Below, piece by piece: positions 17,839 to 26,878 of a DNA stretch of 64,000 nucleotides. Each line of letters begins with the position of its first letter. Within the stretch, counting starts at the first letter, position 1. Source of the stretch: Bacteroides sp. (GTDB taxonomy: Bacteria > Bacteroidota > Bacteroidia > Bacteroidales > Muribaculaceae); the NCBI GenBank assembly GCA_014802265.1, contig JAAVCP010000029.1, positions 25,909-89,908 of the forward strand, read 5' to 3'. The position numbers and the translations under genes were made by a program. The notes under the pieces are model-generated. The model had not been told where the DNA came from, made no database searches, and saw only the letters and a list, made by a program, of their open reading frames with translations.

Positions 17839-18807
17839 TTGGCAAAAGAGATCTATTATAAGTATAATCCCGAGACGGATAATTTTGAGCGGATATATCC
17901 GTCATTTCGCACGCGTTTTGCTTATTGGGGCAAAACGTGTGCGATAGCATTTTTGATGGCTCTGGTAATGTTTGTTGTGGTGTTTTATTGCTTCGATTCC
18001 CCTACAGAAGAAAACCTAAAGGCAGAAAATGCACATCTTAAGTCACAATACAGCATATTGAAACGTAGGCTTGACAATTCCCTTAAGGTAATGGATCGAC
18101 TTCAGGACCGTGATGATAATTTCTACAGAGTCATGATGCAGATGGAGCCTATGAGTGCCACCCAACGTCTTGTCGGTCTTGATAATGAGTCTCGTTATAG
18201 AGAGTTGAAAGATATGAGTGATGCGGGGCTTGTAACAGAACTTACACGAAGAATGGATCTTTTTGAACGAAGAATGTTTGCACAATCACAGAGTTATGAC
18301 CAACTGCGTCAGACTTTTGGGACTCAAAAAGATAAATTGGCTCATATCCCATCAATAATACCTGTGGATCGTCATTCCTATAGTTTGGCTTCGGGTTATG
18401 GTTATCGTCGGGATCCTGTCAATGGCATTTCAAAATATCATGAAGGCATTGACTTTACTGTTTTTACGGGAAGTCCGGTATACGCCACCGGTGATGGGAA
18501 AGTTGAGGTGGCACACCGTGAAGCCGGCTACGGAAACTGCATTGATATCAATCATGGCTATAACTATCTGAGCCGTTATGCTCATCTCAGTGAAATCCTC
18601 GTGAAGGAGGGAGACGAAGTGAAAAGGGGGCAGATTATCGGAAGAGTCGGCTCCACCGGAAGATCTAAAGGTCCACACCTACATTATGAAGTAAGATTTA
18701 AGGGGGAGACTCAGAATCCTGTCAACTATTGTTTTATGGATCTTTCGCCTGAGCAGTATGCCGATATGATACAGATGGCAGAAAATGCCGGGCATGTCAT
18801 GGACTAA
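17839..18807 (+). CDS. M23 family metallopeptidase (LytM type)
   Basis: The 322-residue protein has a cytoplasmic N-terminus, one membrane segment (about residues 32-53, CAIAFLMALVMFVVVFYCF), a coiled coil (58-160) and a C-terminal LytM domain with YHEGIDF (zinc ligands His and Asp) and HLHYEVR. This is the classic layout of peptidoglycan endopeptidases or their activators. The frame starts with TTG at 17839, since no in-frame ATG fits between the promoter and the conserved AKEIYYKYNPETDNF sequence. The MerR gene follows after 12 bases. Confidence 0.9.
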   Translation: MAKEIYYKYNPETDNFERIYPSFRTRFAYWGKTCAIAFLMALVMFVVVFYCFDSPTEENLKAENAHLKSQYSILKRRLDNSLKVMDRLQDRDDNFYRVMMQMEPMSATQRLVGLDNESRYRELKDMSDAGLVTELTRRMDLFERRMFAQSQSYDQLRQTFGTQKDKLAHIPSIIPVDRHSYSLASGYGYRRDPVNGISKYHEGIDFTVFTGSPVYATGDGKVEVAHREAGYGNCIDINHGYNYLSRYAHLSEILVKEGDEVKRGQIIGRVGSTGRSKGPHLHYEVRFKGETQNPVNYCFMDLSPEQYADMIQMAENAGHVMD

Positions 18808-18819
18808 TAATCTACAATT

Positions 18820-19161
18820 ATGGCACCATCAGATTTAACAAAGAAATATTACAAGATAAAAGATGCCGCTGAGCTGATAGGAGTCAGCCAGCCGACACTA
18901 CGTTATTGGGAAAGTGAATTCCCGGAGATAAAGCCTTATAGAAGTGCCACGAATATCCGTTACTATACACCTGATGATATTGAGACATTGCGCATCATCT
19001 ATTATCTCCTTAAAATCCGGGGACTTAAGATGGATGCTGCCAAAGAGCAGATGCGTCTGAACAGAAGTAATATCACAAAACGTATGGAGATAGTTGATAA
19101 GTTACGAGATGTGCGAGATGAACTTGAACTGATGCTCCAGGCATTGGAAAAACGTAAATAA
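18820..19161 (+). CDS. MerR-family transcriptional regulator
   Basis: The 113-residue protein has the MerR winged helix: YYKIKDAAELIGVSQPTLRY, WESEFPEIKP and IRYYTPDDIETLRIIYYLL, followed by a short helix for dimerisation. There is no cysteine cluster for metals. In Bacteroidetes this short type is usually found beside M23 peptidase genes and has no known ligand. It probably shares the transcript of the M23 gene. Convergent with the CYTH gene. Confidence 0.88.
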   Translation: MAPSDLTKKYYKIKDAAELIGVSQPTLRYWESEFPEIKPYRSATNIRYYTPDDIETLRIIYYLLKIRGLKMDAAKEQMRLNRSNITKRMEIVDKLRDVRDELELMLQALEKRK

Positions 19162-19165
19162 CCCC

Positions 19166-19606
19166 TTATAATTGGGAATTATAATAGCATGGATCTCCGG
19201 TCACGTTCTTTCCGATAAACGATGGAAGACTATATCTGTAGCCTGGCTCCGGTATTTCAACCTCAGCCACCACAAGTCCTTTATGACTGCCGTGATACTC
19301 ATCTATCTCCCATATCAGATTATCAAATTTAACTTTATATCTGGTTTTCTCAAGTATGCCGGGTTCACAAATACTAAGCATTTCCAAGGCATCTTTTAGA
19401 GGTATTTCGTATTCATATTCATGCCGTACGTCTCCGGTATTTTTACCTTTTACGGTCAGAAATCCTCTGTCGTTGACAGTGCGTATGCGCACTGTATGCT
19501 CAGGCTGTCGGTTGAGATAGCCTTGGCGGATCTCAAGTTGCTCGTATGCGGTATGCTTATAACTATCATCAATTACAAGATATTTATGTTCGATTTCAAT
19601 AGCCAT
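19166..19606 (-). CDS. CYTH domain protein (triphosphate tunnel enzyme)
   Basis: The 146-residue protein opens with the ExExK signature (IEIEHKYLV) and has basic tunnel residues in TVRIRTVNDRGFLTVKG, YEYEIPLKDALEML and YKVKFDNLIWEIDEYHG with acidic VVAEVEIPEP. The fold binds triphosphates or polyphosphate in a metal-lined tunnel. The exact substrate of bacterial members varies (tripolyphosphate, ATP to cAMP), so none is assigned. YjbQ lies 15 bases upstream on the same strand. Confidence 0.88.
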   Translation of the reverse strand: MAIEIEHKYLVIDDSYKHTAYEQLEIRQGYLNRQPEHTVRIRTVNDRGFLTVKGKNTGDVRHEYEYEIPLKDALEMLSICEPGILEKTRYKVKFDNLIWEIDEYHGSHKGLVVAEVEIPEPGYRYSLPSFIGKNVTGDPCYYNSQL

Positions 19607-19621
19607 ATTAATATATGCAGA

Positions 19622-20032
19622 TTAGGATAATATTGTTGCTACGATTGTGCGGGGACCTCCATAATCACGAAATTCACATAGGTAAATTCCTTGCCATCTG
19701 CCAAGATTCAGACGGTGATTAGTAATAGGTATAGATATAGAAGGTCCTATGATTGATGCTTTTGCGTGTGCAGGCATATCATCATCACCTTCCATTGTAT
19801 GGAGATAATACGGTTCCTTCTCTTTCACGAGTCGATTGAAGATACTTTTCATGTCAACACGCACATCCGGGTCGGCATTCTCATTTATGGACAGTGCTGC
19901 CGATGTATGCTTTATGAAAAGATTAAGCAATCCTGTTTCAGGTAAAGATGGGAGGGCGGATGTTATTTCTCCTGTTATTATATGAAACCCATTGCTTCGG
20001 GATCGTAAAGTTATTTCTATTTGTTGTGTCAT
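19622..20032 (-). CDS. YjbQ family protein (UPF0047)
   Basis: The 136-residue protein contains the family signature FIKHTSAALSINENADPDVR, HAKASIIGPSISIPI and LGRWQGIYLCEFRDYGGPR. Members show weak thiamin-phosphate synthase-like activity, but the biological role is unsettled. Full length is 130-140 residues, so this copy is complete. A TAATTTTG -7 box lies just upstream of its start. Confidence 0.9.
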   Translation of the reverse strand: MTQQIEITLRSRSNGFHIITGEITSALPSLPETGLLNLFIKHTSAALSINENADPDVRVDMKSIFNRLVKEKEPYYLHTMEGDDDMPAHAKASIIGPSISIPITNHRLNLGRWQGIYLCEFRDYGGPRTIVATILS

Positions 20033-20179
20033 GATGCAAAATTAAAAAAATTTGTTCAAAAAATTAAAAAATAATAGGCTTAAATTAGGTTTATATAATT
20101 TTAATGCACAATTTTCAAGAAAATAACGTTAAGAATAAAGACTGTTGATTGCTCCCAATGTAATAAGACTTAAATAAAA

Positions 20180-22759
20180 ATGAGGCTAAGATTATTAAAA
20201 TCCATAATACATGCAGTAATGCTTCTCCCGGCTGCAGGAGTTTTTTTTTCTGTTTTCTGTAGCTTAGAGGCAGACAGTGCTGTGAGAAAAAGTATTGCCG
20301 GAGTAGTAACAGACTCAGTGACCGGGGAACATTTGCCTTTTGCCAATATCCTTTCGGGTAAGAATCCTAATGAAAATAGGGTTGCCGATGAGAATGGAGC
20401 TTTTTTAATAATAACACAGGAAGACGGAAGAGACTGGAGTGTGAGTTATACCGGCTATAATTCCAAACCTCTGATATTTGATGGCTCTGACACTACTGTT
20501 ATTGTGCGTCTCTCACCGATTACACAAGATCTTAACGAGGTGGTCGTAAAGCCAAAGAAAGATAAATATTCTAAGAAAAATAATCCGGCGGTTGATTTCA
20601 TCAGGAAACTAAAGTCAGACTCCAGAAAGAATGATCCTGCAAAATCACCATTCTATAGCTACGATAAATATGAGAAAACAGTGGTGGCTATCAATGAGTT
20701 TAACAATGATTTTTCGTCCGGCTTTCTGTCGAAGCAAGGCAAGTTTCTTGAAAATTATGTAGATACTTCATCATGGACCGGTAAAAGAATACTTGATCTT
20801 ATAATGAAGGAGAAATCTTCAACGAGGATTCTAAGTCATAACCCCAATGCAGATAAAGAAGTGACGCGAAGTTACCAAAGCAGAGGAGTAGATGAAGTGT
20901 TGTCGCAAGAGAACATGCAGATACTCCTTGAAGATGCAATTCGTGAAATAGATGTCTTTGGGAATGATGTGGTGATACTTCAAAACAGGCTTGTCAGTCC
21001 GTTGGCAGCAATCGGACCGGATTTTTATAAATATTATCTTACTGATACAGTTTATGTGGGCAACGATAAGTGTGTAGAACTGAGTTTTGCTCCACATAAT
21101 CCCGAATCAATGGGATTTAACGGGAAAATATATGTTCCTGTCAATGACACTACAATGTCTGTTAAAAAATTGACAATGCGGACTCCACATGATATTAACC
21201 TAAACTACCTTGAGAATCTATATGTAAACCAGTCGTTTGAGATTGACAGCCTTGGAAATCGTCATAAGACTTACGACGATGTTTGCATAGAGATGCAGAT
21301 TGTAAAGGGTTCTCCAAAACTCTATGCCCGTAAAACCACTGTATATGATAACTTTAGTTATGAAAAGAGAGAGGATTTGGCGGCTTATTATTCCAAGCAA
21401 GGGAAAGACTTTAAATTAGCGGAAGCAGACAATCGGAGTAATGAATACTGGGAAGGTGTGCGCAAATTTCCGTTAACCTATGCGGAAAATAAAATGGAGG
21501 ATATGACAAGGGAAATGCGGAAAGTGCCTATTTTTTATTGGGGTGAAAAGTTTATTGGGTTGATGGAAAGCGGATATGTAAAGACAGGTAAACCGAGTAA
21601 AGTAGATTTAGGACCGCTGAACACTCTTATAAGTTTTGGAAGTGTGGAGGGTGTGCGTTTACGTCTTGGAGCAATGACTATGGCACCTCTCAATGATCAT
21701 TTGTTTGCCAAAGGTTTTGTTGCATACGGCACGAAAGACCATAAGTGGAAATACTCAGCTCACTTGGAATACTCCTTCCCACCCAAGAAAAATCATTCAT
21801 ACGAATGGCCACGCCATGGTGTGTTTGCCTCATACTCAAATGATCTTGACATGCTTGGACAGCATTATCTTTTTACAAGCCAAGACAACGTATTCCTTTC
21901 GTTTAAGAGAAAGGAGAGTATATTAGTGACTTATCAGAAACTTGCACAATTAGGATATGTACTTGAGTTACCAAATAATTTTTCAGTTGAGGCAGGTTTC
22001 CGTTATGATAGGCAGGAATCGACTAAATGGGTGCCATTTCGGTTTGTTGATGGCAAGACAGATTCATATTTTTCTCAGTCTTATTTTAATGTTAAACTCC
22101 GTTGGGCACCAGGAGAGAAATTTATTCAAGGTCGCACACAACGACTTCCAGTCAATATGGACGCTTGGATTTTTCAATTTACTCAAGAATATGGACCCAA
22201 GGGTATGTTAGGCTCGGCTTTCACCCTCAACCGTAGTGAATTGTCAGTACAGAAACGTCTATGGCTTTCAGCTTTCGGTTACATGGATATAATTTTGAAA
22301 GGAGGTATTGTGTGGAGCAGTGTATATTATCCCATGCTTATGTGGCAAAATGCCAATCTTTCTTACACTATTCAACCTGAAAGCTATTCTTTAATGAATC
22401 CAATGGAATTTGCCAATGATAAATATGCTGCACTTGATTTTACATATTTTGGTAATGGAATATTGTTTAATAGAACTCCTTTGCTAAAGAAATTGAAAAT
22501 TCGGGAGGTATTTACATTTAAAGGATTAATGGGTGGATTATCCAATAAGAATAATCCTGCAAAAAATCCGAATATATACGAATTTCCGGCTGATTCGCAT
22601 TCCACTCCGATGACATCCACTCCTTATTTGGAGGCAGGAGTGGGTCTTGACAACATACTGACTTTTTTACGAGTGGATTATGTGTGGCGTCTCACATATC
22701 GGGATATTCCAGGCATAGATAAAGATGGTGTAAGAATTTCTCTTCATTTTTCGTTTTGA
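20180..22759 (+). CDS. DUF5686 family protein with N-terminal carboxypeptidase-like domain
   Basis: The 859-residue protein has a signal sequence (about 1-30), a carboxypeptidase-regulatory-like beta-sandwich (SIAGVVTDSVTGEHLPFANI through VIVRLSPITQDLNEVVVKP), a basic linker and a long C-terminal region of amphipathic strands ending in RISLHFSF, as in outer membrane barrels. The family is restricted to Bacteroidetes and its function is unknown; it resembles TonB-dependent receptors without a plug. Glycerate kinase follows on the same strand after about 60 bases. Confidence 0.85.
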   Translation: MRLRLLKSIIHAVMLLPAAGVFFSVFCSLEADSAVRKSIAGVVTDSVTGEHLPFANILSGKNPNENRVADENGAFLIITQEDGRDWSVSYTGYNSKPLIFDGSDTTVIVRLSPITQDLNEVVVKPKKDKYSKKNNPAVDFIRKLKSDSRKNDPAKSPFYSYDKYEKTVVAINEFNNDFSSGFLSKQGKFLENYVDTSSWTGKRILDLIMKEKSSTRILSHNPNADKEVTRSYQSRGVDEVLSQENMQILLEDAIREIDVFGNDVVILQNRLVSPLAAIGPDFYKYYLTDTVYVGNDKCVELSFAPHNPESMGFNGKIYVPVNDTTMSVKKLTMRTPHDINLNYLENLYVNQSFEIDSLGNRHKTYDDVCIEMQIVKGSPKLYARKTTVYDNFSYEKREDLAAYYSKQGKDFKLAEADNRSNEYWEGVRKFPLTYAENKMEDMTREMRKVPIFYWGEKFIGLMESGYVKTGKPSKVDLGPLNTLISFGSVEGVRLRLGAMTMAPLNDHLFAKGFVAYGTKDHKWKYSAHLEYSFPPKKNHSYEWPRHGVFASYSNDLDMLGQHYLFTSQDNVFLSFKRKESILVTYQKLAQLGYVLELPNNFSVEAGFRYDRQESTKWVPFRFVDGKTDSYFSQSYFNVKLRWAPGEKFIQGRTQRLPVNMDAWIFQFTQEYGPKGMLGSAFTLNRSELSVQKRLWLSAFGYMDIILKGGIVWSSVYYPMLMWQNANLSYTIQPESYSLMNPMEFANDKYAALDFTYFGNGILFNRTPLLKKLKIREVFTFKGLMGGLSNKNNPAKNPNIYEFPADSHSTPMTSTPYLEAGVGLDNILTFLRVDYVWRLTYRDIPGIDKDGVRISLHFSF

Positions 22760-22817
22760 ATTACAGAAGAGAGATTATTAATTTATTTTCACCTTCAATA
22801 ATACATTGTTAGAGGTT

Positions 22818-23960
22818 ATGAATAAAAAGATAGTTGTGGCTTCTGATTCATTTAAAGGTTCTCTTTCGAGTTTACAGGTTGGTGAAGCAGCAGCAAAAAG
22901 TATTAGTAGTGTTCTGCCAGAATACCATGTGGAGGTAGTTCCGGTTGCAGACGGAGGTGAAGGTACTGTCGAGGCAATTGTATCTGCCTTAAAGGGAAAA
23001 TATGTCAGAGTGACAGTTACCGGTCCACTTGGCAATCCGGTAGAGTCTGTGTATGGTATGTGCGGTAGTATAGCTGTAATTGAAATGTCAGCCGCAAGTG
23101 GTTTAACACTTGTTCCACCAGATAAACGAAATCCTTGGGTTATGACTTCATACGGTACCGGAGAACTTATACGAGATGCTGTTATAAATGGATGTCGTAA
23201 ATTTATTATAGGCATAGGTGGTAGTGCCACAAACGATGGCGGTATTGGAATGCTGCAGGCATTAGGATTCAGATTTTTTGATGCGAAAGGAAATACGATA
23301 GGGCGTGGTGGCAGTGAGGCTGGTCGTGTTGCTGCTATAGATACATCGTGTGTATTACCGGAATTGGAAAAATGTAGTTTTAGAGTGGCATGTGATGTCA
23401 CTAATCCATTGACAGGCAATAATGGGGCAAGTTATATATTTGGTCCGCAAAAGGGTGCTGACCCTGAAATGATAGAAAAACTTGATAAAGGTTTAGAATC
23501 TTTTTCTCGCGTAGTTGCAGATACGTGTGGAGAAGATTTCTCCATTTATCCCGGTGCCGGAGGTGCCGGAGGACTTGGTTTTGCATTTCTTGCGTTTCTT
23601 GGCGCAAAACTTGAATCCGGAATAGAAATGGTGTTAGATACCGTTAGTTTTGATAGTAAACTTGAGAGAGCGACTCTTGTCATCACCGGAGAGGGGCGAC
23701 TGGACTATCAGACATGTATGGGGAAAACGCCTTATGGGGTGCTTCAACATGCCAAGAGACAAGGAATACCTGTAATTGCCATTGGTGGCGCAGTTGTTCC
23801 GGAGGCGATGGAATCACTCATGGAGGCTGGTTTTAGTTCAGTGTTCCCCATAGTTTCCGGACCCATTTCTATTAATGAAGCACTCAAGCCTGAAATTGCA
23901 ACCTTTAACGTGGAACGAACAGTTGCTCAAATTTTACGTACACTTTTCATTCGGATATAG
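22818..23960 (+). CDS. glycerate kinase (GarK/GlxK family)
   Basis: The 380-residue protein has all family marks: KIVVASDSFKGSLSS at the start, VPVADGGEGTVEAI, GIGGSATNDGGIGMLQALG (near 130), the PGAGGAGGLGFAFLAFLGA loop and TGEGRLDYQT. It phosphorylates D-glycerate to a phosphoglycerate, feeding lower glycolysis. The frame opens four codons earlier with TTG, but the ATG at 22818 matches family starts. It is likely a read-through partner or a short operon with the DUF5686 gene. Confidence 0.92.
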   Translation: MNKKIVVASDSFKGSLSSLQVGEAAAKSISSVLPEYHVEVVPVADGGEGTVEAIVSALKGKYVRVTVTGPLGNPVESVYGMCGSIAVIEMSAASGLTLVPPDKRNPWVMTSYGTGELIRDAVINGCRKFIIGIGGSATNDGGIGMLQALGFRFFDAKGNTIGRGGSEAGRVAAIDTSCVLPELEKCSFRVACDVTNPLTGNNGASYIFGPQKGADPEMIEKLDKGLESFSRVVADTCGEDFSIYPGAGGAGGLGFAFLAFLGAKLESGIEMVLDTVSFDSKLERATLVITGEGRLDYQTCMGKTPYGVLQHAKRQGIPVIAIGGAVVPEAMESLMEAGFSSVFPIVSGPISINEALKPEIATFNVERTVAQILRTLFIRI

Positions 23961-23971
23961 TTATAAAAGAA

Positions 23972-23996
23972 GAGACCATCTTTCACAGACGGTCTC
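23972..23996. terminator. hairpin between glycerate kinase and the sigma factor gene
   Basis: GAGACC (23972-23977) pairs with GGTCTC (23991-23996); three further inner pairs include one that works only as G-U on the minus strand. The minus-strand side is followed by TTCTTTTAT. It may end transcripts from both converging genes. Confidence 0.5.
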
Positions 23997-24082
23997 ATAT
24001 GATTTCAGTTAAGCAATATAATCAATTATTTGGAGCAACAAAAGCCCGAAGTTTGAGATAATATCTCATTATTTTTTAGGAA

Positions 24083-24100
24083 GCATCCTTAGTGGGATGC
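24083..24100. other. small inverted repeat downstream of the sigma factor gene
   Basis: GCATCC (24083-24088) and GGATGC (24095-24100) form a 6-base stem. It lies between the sigma factor stop and the 23972 hairpin; it may stabilise a 3' end. No gene could be supported between 23961 and 24177. Confidence 0.3.
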
Positions 24101-24177
24101 CAGTTGCAGAGTCATCCTTGAGGACAATTTCTAATAGGTTGGTCTATGAACCAGCCACTAAAGGAGAGGGGAGTGTT

Positions 24178-24684
24178 TTATCTGAAATCCTTAAGCTCTT
24201 CGCGAAGTCTTTTGCGAGCGAAGAAGATACGGCTCTTAATAGTGCCGAGGGGGAGATTCATTTTTTCAGCAATCTCGTTGTACTTATAACCGGCAACATA
24301 CATATTGAAAGGAATGCGATAGTCATCGGAGAAGTTTTCGAGAGCAGCTGTGATTTCTTTTACTGCCACAGAACCTTCTGGAGTTGTAAGACCTGACTCC
24401 TGAGAAATGTTCAGATGATAGAGATCTTCAGTCTGATCAATAACTGTAGATTTTCTTACTGTCTGACGGTAATTGTTGATGAATATATTACGCATGATGG
24501 TAAATATCCATCCTTTGAAGTTGACGTTGTCAACGTATTTCTCTTCGTTGTCAAGAGCTTTCAGAGTAGTATCCTGAAGAAGATCCTGAGCCTCTTCTTT
24601 ATTGGTTGTTAGCTGGTAAGCAAAACTCAGAAGATTACCCTGAAGTCCTAAAAGTCTCGATTTGAATGATTCTGCTGTTTTCAT
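24178..24684 (-). CDS. ECF-type RNA polymerase sigma factor
   Basis: The 168-residue protein has sigma region 2 (LLSFAYQLTTNKEEAQDLLQ, FKGWIFTIMRNIFINNYR) and region 4 (YKYNEIAEKMNLPLGTIKSR) typical of extracytoplasmic-function factors. There is no adjacent recognisable anti-sigma gene, so how its activity is held in check is unclear. A GGAAC...CGTG pair upstream (24722-24745) is a possible autoregulated promoter. Divergent from a DEAD-box helicase gene. Confidence 0.9.
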   Translation of the reverse strand: MKTAESFKSRLLGLQGNLLSFAYQLTTNKEEAQDLLQDTTLKALDNEEKYVDNVNFKGWIFTIMRNIFINNYRQTVRKSTVIDQTEDLYHLNISQESGLTTPEGSVAVKEITAALENFSDDYRIPFNMYVAGYKYNEIAEKMNLPLGTIKSRIFFARKRLREELKDFR

Positions 24685-24721
24685 TGTTTCGTTGGTTTAA
24701 TTGATTATTATGCCTATATAA

Positions 24722-24745
24722 CACGACTTATTAAAAAATTGTTCC
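24722..24745 (-). promoter_or_regulatory. possible ECF-type promoter of the sigma factor gene
   Basis: On the minus strand, GGAAC (24741-24745) is followed 15 bases later by CGTG (24722-24725), resembling -35 AAC and -10 CGT elements of ECF sigma promoters. No TAnnTTTG box is present before this gene. Confidence 0.35.
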
Positions 24746-24903
24746 AAAAAAGATTAAAATTTTTAAAGTTTTATATTATTTTTATTATAATATTCTGATT
24801 TAAAGATAAATAATAATTGTAAAAAAGTTTGATTTTTTTGAAAAATATTTTGTTTTAATGCAAATGATGTCATAATATAATTGATTATTCCAGTAAAATG
24901 GAT

Positions 24904-24911
24904 TAATTTTG
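24904..24911 (+). promoter_or_regulatory. -7 box of the DEAD-box helicase gene
   Basis: TAATTTTG, 22 bases before the ATG, with ATTG 20 bases upstream as a partial -33 element. Confidence 0.55.
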
Positions 24912-24933
24912 TGACAACAAAAAATAACGAAAA

Positions 24934-26184
24934 ATGAGATTTGAAGACCTCCTGACAAATGATGACCTGCTTGATGCACTTTACGACATGCACTTTGATG
25001 AGTGTACCCCTATTCAATCATTAGCTATCCCTCCGGTATTAGAGGGACGTGACCTACTTGCTGTGGCTCAGACAGGTACTGGTAAAACTGCAGCATATCT
25101 TCTTCCTGTGATAGAAAGATTAGTCAACGATAATTATCCACAGGAGAATGTCAACTGTGTGGTGATGTCTCCTACCCGTGAGCTTGCTCAGCAGATCGAC
25201 CGCCAGATGCAGGGTTTCTCCTATTTCATGCCAGTGAGCAGCATGGCAATATATGGCGGTACTGACGGACATACCTATGAACAGCAGAGGAAGGGATTAA
25301 AAATGGGTGCTGATGTAGTGATTGCCACCCCCGGGCGTCTGCTTGCTCATTTAAACATGGGATATGTGGATTTGTCGAAAGTCTCCTTTTTTATATTAGA
25401 TGAAGCTGACAGAATGCTTGATATGGGTTTCTTTGACGACATAATGCAGATTATTTCTCATCTTCCCAAGGAGAGGCAGACATTACTTTTTTCAGCTACA
25501 ATGCCACCTAAGATTCAACAGATGGCAAAAAATATCCTGAGGAACCCGGCTGTGGTGAAGTTGGCAGTGTCAAAGCCGGCAGAAAAGATCAGACAATATG
25601 CCTACGTGTGCTACGAAACGCAAAAACTTCCTTTATTAGAGAAACTTTTTAAAGAAACACCCCCACAGAGAGTAATAATATTCTCTTCTTCTAAATTGAA
25701 AGTCAAAGACCTGTCAAAGGCATTAAAGAAGATGAACATTAAAGTAGCTGAGATGCATTCTGATCTTGAGCAAGAGGAGCGTGATGAAGTAATATTGAAA
25801 TTTAAGGCAGGTCGTATTCATGTGGTGGTTGCTACTGACATTATCTCAAGAGGAATAGACATTGATAACATAGAGACAGTCATAAATTATGATGTACCAC
25901 GCGAGGCGGAAGATTATGTGCATCGTATTGGCAGAACGGCGCGAGCTGACCGAGAGGGTAGTGCTTACACTTTTATAAGTGACAAGGAACGAAATCGTTT
26001 CAAGAGCATTGAGCGTCTACTTGCCAAAGAGGTGGAAAAGCTACCGGTCCCGGAGGAATTGGGTGAGACCCCTGATTACTCGCAACAGGAGATACATAAA
26101 AAAACTTCGTCCAAAAATAGAAGATGGACGAAGGGGAAACGATATTCTCGATATAAAAATAGAAAGAAGGAGAATACTCAATAA
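24934..26184 (+). CDS. DEAD-box RNA helicase
   Basis: The 416-residue helicase has the full motif series: Q motif (CTPIQSLAIPP), motif I AQTGTGKT, Ia SPTRELA, TPGR, II DEAD (LDEADRMLDMGF), III SAT, and VI HRIGRTAR, plus a basic C-terminal tail (KTSSKNRRWTKGKRYSRYKN). Such enzymes remodel structured RNA during ribosome assembly or cold adaptation. The paralog type (RhlE-like by layout) is inferred. Convergent with mtnN, four bases apart. Confidence 0.95.
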   Translation: MRFEDLLTNDDLLDALYDMHFDECTPIQSLAIPPVLEGRDLLAVAQTGTGKTAAYLLPVIERLVNDNYPQENVNCVVMSPTRELAQQIDRQMQGFSYFMPVSSMAIYGGTDGHTYEQQRKGLKMGADVVIATPGRLLAHLNMGYVDLSKVSFFILDEADRMLDMGFFDDIMQIISHLPKERQTLLFSATMPPKIQQMAKNILRNPAVVKLAVSKPAEKIRQYAYVCYETQKLPLLEKLFKETPPQRVIIFSSSKLKVKDLSKALKKMNIKVAEMHSDLEQEERDEVILKFKAGRIHVVVATDIISRGIDIDNIETVINYDVPREAEDYVHRIGRTARADREGSAYTFISDKERNRFKSIERLLAKEVEKLPVPEELGETPDYSQQEIHKKTSSKNRRWTKGKRYSRYKNRKKENTQ

Positions 26185-26188
26185 AGCC

Positions 26189-26866
26189 TTATAGTGCCTC
26201 AATCAGAGTTTTGACCACAGAGAATGTTTTTTTAGGAGCGTCTGTCCAGAAATCCCGATATTGCGAAATATTTTCTCCTTCACCCGGGGTATCGCTGACC
26301 ACTCTTATTATACTGAATGGAGTGGAAGTTATGGCACATGCCTGTGCAATTGATGCCGACTCCATGTCGACAGCCTTTACTTCGGGGAAATGAGACCGAA
26401 TGAACAGAATCTCGTCATGAGTTGAAATAAATTTATCTCCACTGCAGATCAAACCATAGATAACATTAGAGTCTGAGTTAATATTTTGAGCTAAGGTAAT
26501 AATTTTATCAGAAGGCGTAAAGTAGAGTGGGAATCCATCGGCAGTACCATATTTTGTGCCCGGACCACACCACACATCATCATAAGCCACCTTGTCTGCA
26601 ATCAAGACAGAACCGACAGGTATTCCGGCACCACCGGCTACGCCACTATTGATTACAAGATCAGGTTTGATTTGGGTTACAAGCCGATAAGTGTTGATAG
26701 CTGAATTAACTTTCCCTATTCCACATTTTGCGAGCCACACATCATGCTTACCAACTTTACCTGACAAAGCTGAAATTCCATCAAAGTATTCCTCGCAGGT
26801 ATTTTCCAAGAGTTCGGCAAGGAGAGCTTTTTCCTTATCCATTGCCGATAATATAAGAATCTTCAT
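26189..26866 (-). CDS. mtnN: 5'-methylthioadenosine/S-adenosylhomocysteine nucleosidase
   Basis: The 225-residue protein shows the nucleosidase pattern: MKILILSAMDKEKALL at the start, VINSGVAGGAG, and the purine/ribose contact VDMESASIAQAC followed by IIRVVSDTPGE, whose aspartate is catalytic. It splits methylthioadenosine and S-adenosylhomocysteine to adenine, recycling by-products of methylation and of polyamine synthesis. Length is typical. It lies 12 bases downstream of the dihydrouridine synthase gene. Confidence 0.9.
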   Translation of the reverse strand: MKILILSAMDKEKALLAELLENTCEEYFDGISALSGKVGKHDVWLAKCGIGKVNSAINTYRLVTQIKPDLVINSGVAGGAGIPVGSVLIADKVAYDDVWCGPGTKYGTADGFPLYFTPSDKIITLAQNINSDSNVIYGLICSGDKFISTHDEILFIRSHFPEVKAVDMESASIAQACAITSTPFSIIRVVSDTPGEGENISQYRDFWTDAPKKTFSVVKTLIEAL

Positions 26867-26878
26867 TTTGAGAGATTT

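Noticed and set aside
22778..23419. 213-codon minus-strand frame
   Set aside because: Antisense shadow of glycerate kinase, which has all family motifs on the plus strand.
24097..24396. 99-codon plus-strand frame
   Set aside because: Runs antisense into the sigma factor gene and has no domain; not a gene.
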